From positions 1-16,161 of the forward strand of contig JAQVZR010000009.1 of NCBI GenBank assembly GCA_028708105.1: a stretch of DNA of 16,161 nt, written 5' to 3'. The stretch's first letter is position 1; each line of letters begins with the position of its first letter. Under the pieces are notes generated by a model. That model was not told where the DNA came from, did no database searches, and was given only the letters and a program-made list of their open reading frames with translations. Origin of the DNA: Desulfoplanes sp. (GTDB taxonomy: Bacteria > Desulfobacterota > Desulfovibrionia > Desulfovibrionales > Desulfomicrobiaceae). Shown here piece by piece: positions 15,488 through 16,161 of this stretch. The translations under genes were made by a program, and so were the position numbers.

Positions 15488-16161
15488 CTACATGGGCAGG
15501 GGGATATAACTTTGTAAAATTTTCCAGGCGATGGTTTTAGTTATTTTGTTGTCCGGGAGCATGTCGTCCAATCCGGGCAGGATCTGCACGGGCTTGGACG
15601 TATACGGGGAGGTGAAACGCTTAAACGTCGTCAGCTTCTGGTCTGGCAGAAGCAGGCTGCTTCCTTGTTTCCCGAAGCAGAATATGTAGACCGGGGTGAT
15701 AGCCTGCAGTCCGAAGGTGAACGTATCCAAATCCGGGACCAGCTGGTTGTTTTCCAGCCGTGATATGGGCCAGAATACAGAAGACCCTTTGCGCCAGCGC
15801 AGGGCCGCAAGTATACCCTTGATCAGGGTCTGGCGGGCCGGGTCAGGAGAGGCGGAAAGATCAACGGGCAATTCCCAATATGTCCACAGAGAAAAGGCCG
15901 GGACATTGAGGTTGACAAAATATTCCCGAAGCTTCGGAGGTAGATTGTTCAGCTTGCCTGGAGGCGATTTTGGGGTCTGCCTGGGTGGCGTTGATGGCGA
16001 TTTTTGTTGGGCCACGGGAACGGGGTGCCGTACGGGCCCGGGAGAAGCGGGAACAGGCGCAACCACAGGGCGTGCAACAGCTTGGAGCCTGTGCTTCACA
16101 GGACTGGGAGCAGCAGGTTTATTAGCTTGCGCCCAGGCCGTTTTGACGGTTTCCGGGTCAC
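15488..16161 (-). CDS. Unrecognised protein with proline-rich segment, N terminus outside window
   Basis: The frame is open from the right edge to a TAG at 15490-15488, giving 223 visible residues; the GTG at 16099 is an internal codon and need not be the start. The first part, about 70 residues from DPETVKTAWAQANKP onward, is rich in Pro, Ala and basic residues and looks like a flexible linker. The C-terminal part of about 150 residues is compact, beginning LNNLPPKLREYFVNLNVPAF, with alternating hydrophobic strands such as VYIFCFGKQGSSLLLP, suggesting a small alpha/beta domain. A resemblance to HolD-like or uracil-DNA-glycosylase-like folds crossed my mind, but no signature motif supports it. 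It is transcribed toward nfeD but separated by about 200 bases, so it is probably an independent unit. Confidence 0.75.
   Translation of the reverse strand, partial: DPETVKTAWAQANKPAAPSPVKHRLQAVARPVVAPVPASPGPVRHPVPVAQQKSPSTPPRQTPKSPPGKLNNLPPKLREYFVNLNVPAFSLWTYWELPVDLSASPDPARQTLIKGILAALRWRKGSSVFWPISRLENNQLVPDLDTFTFGLQAITPVYIFCFGKQGSSLLLPDQKLTTFKRFTSPYTSKPVQILPGLDDMLPDNKITKTIAWKILQSYIPLPM

Overview
The window looks like bacterial chromosome of roughly 50% GC, with strong Shine-Dalgarno sites and a tRNA that encodes its own CCA end. The style of the genes (NfeD plus slipin, a REP-associated transposase, a large restriction-type cluster) suggests a Gram-negative, possibly Desulfobacterota (sulfate-reducer-like). 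That assignment is an impression and is not proven by any marker gene here. Every gene I can support lies on the minus strand.

Left half, about 1-11460: an accessory defence region. At the left edge is a truncated Y1 (HUH) transposase of the REP-associated type. To its right is a tightly packed operon, transcribed right to left: a SNF2-family helicase (11460-8533), a very long beta-class adenine-N6 methyltransferase of type III Mod style (8457-5092), a RhuM-family protein (5090-4026) and a type III Res-like superfamily 2 helicase with a putative C-terminal nuclease (4039-650). The last three are joined by a 1-base gap or a short overlap, so they are probably translated together. The set resembles type III restriction-modification with an extra SNF2 motor. 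It also recalls helicase-methylase-ATPase (Hma-like) and DISARM-like arrangements, but it lacks the DISARM core genes drmA, drmB and drmC. The RhuM gene embedded between modification and restriction subunits is the most unusual part. The central specificity region of the methyltransferase is strikingly AT-rich, as if exchanged by recombination. Two inverted copies of a short CACGAA-type repeat lie in the operon, one of them inside the methyltransferase coding sequence.

Middle, about 11461-12500: an AT-rich leader of about 340 bases with no gene, several hairpins, a possible small transcription unit with a 31-residue peptide, and tRNA-Phe(GAA) with a strong terminator. The tRNA 3' end faces the defence region, the usual geometry of an island at a tRNA gene, but no integrase and no repeated tRNA end is visible.

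Right part, about 12546-16161: ordinary chromosome. An nfeD-type membrane serine protease gene, a slipin (SPFH) gene and two small membrane-protein genes form a likely operon for membrane quality control. One of the small genes is interrupted by an in-frame amber codon. At the right edge is the end of an unrecognised gene for a protein with a proline-rich segment.
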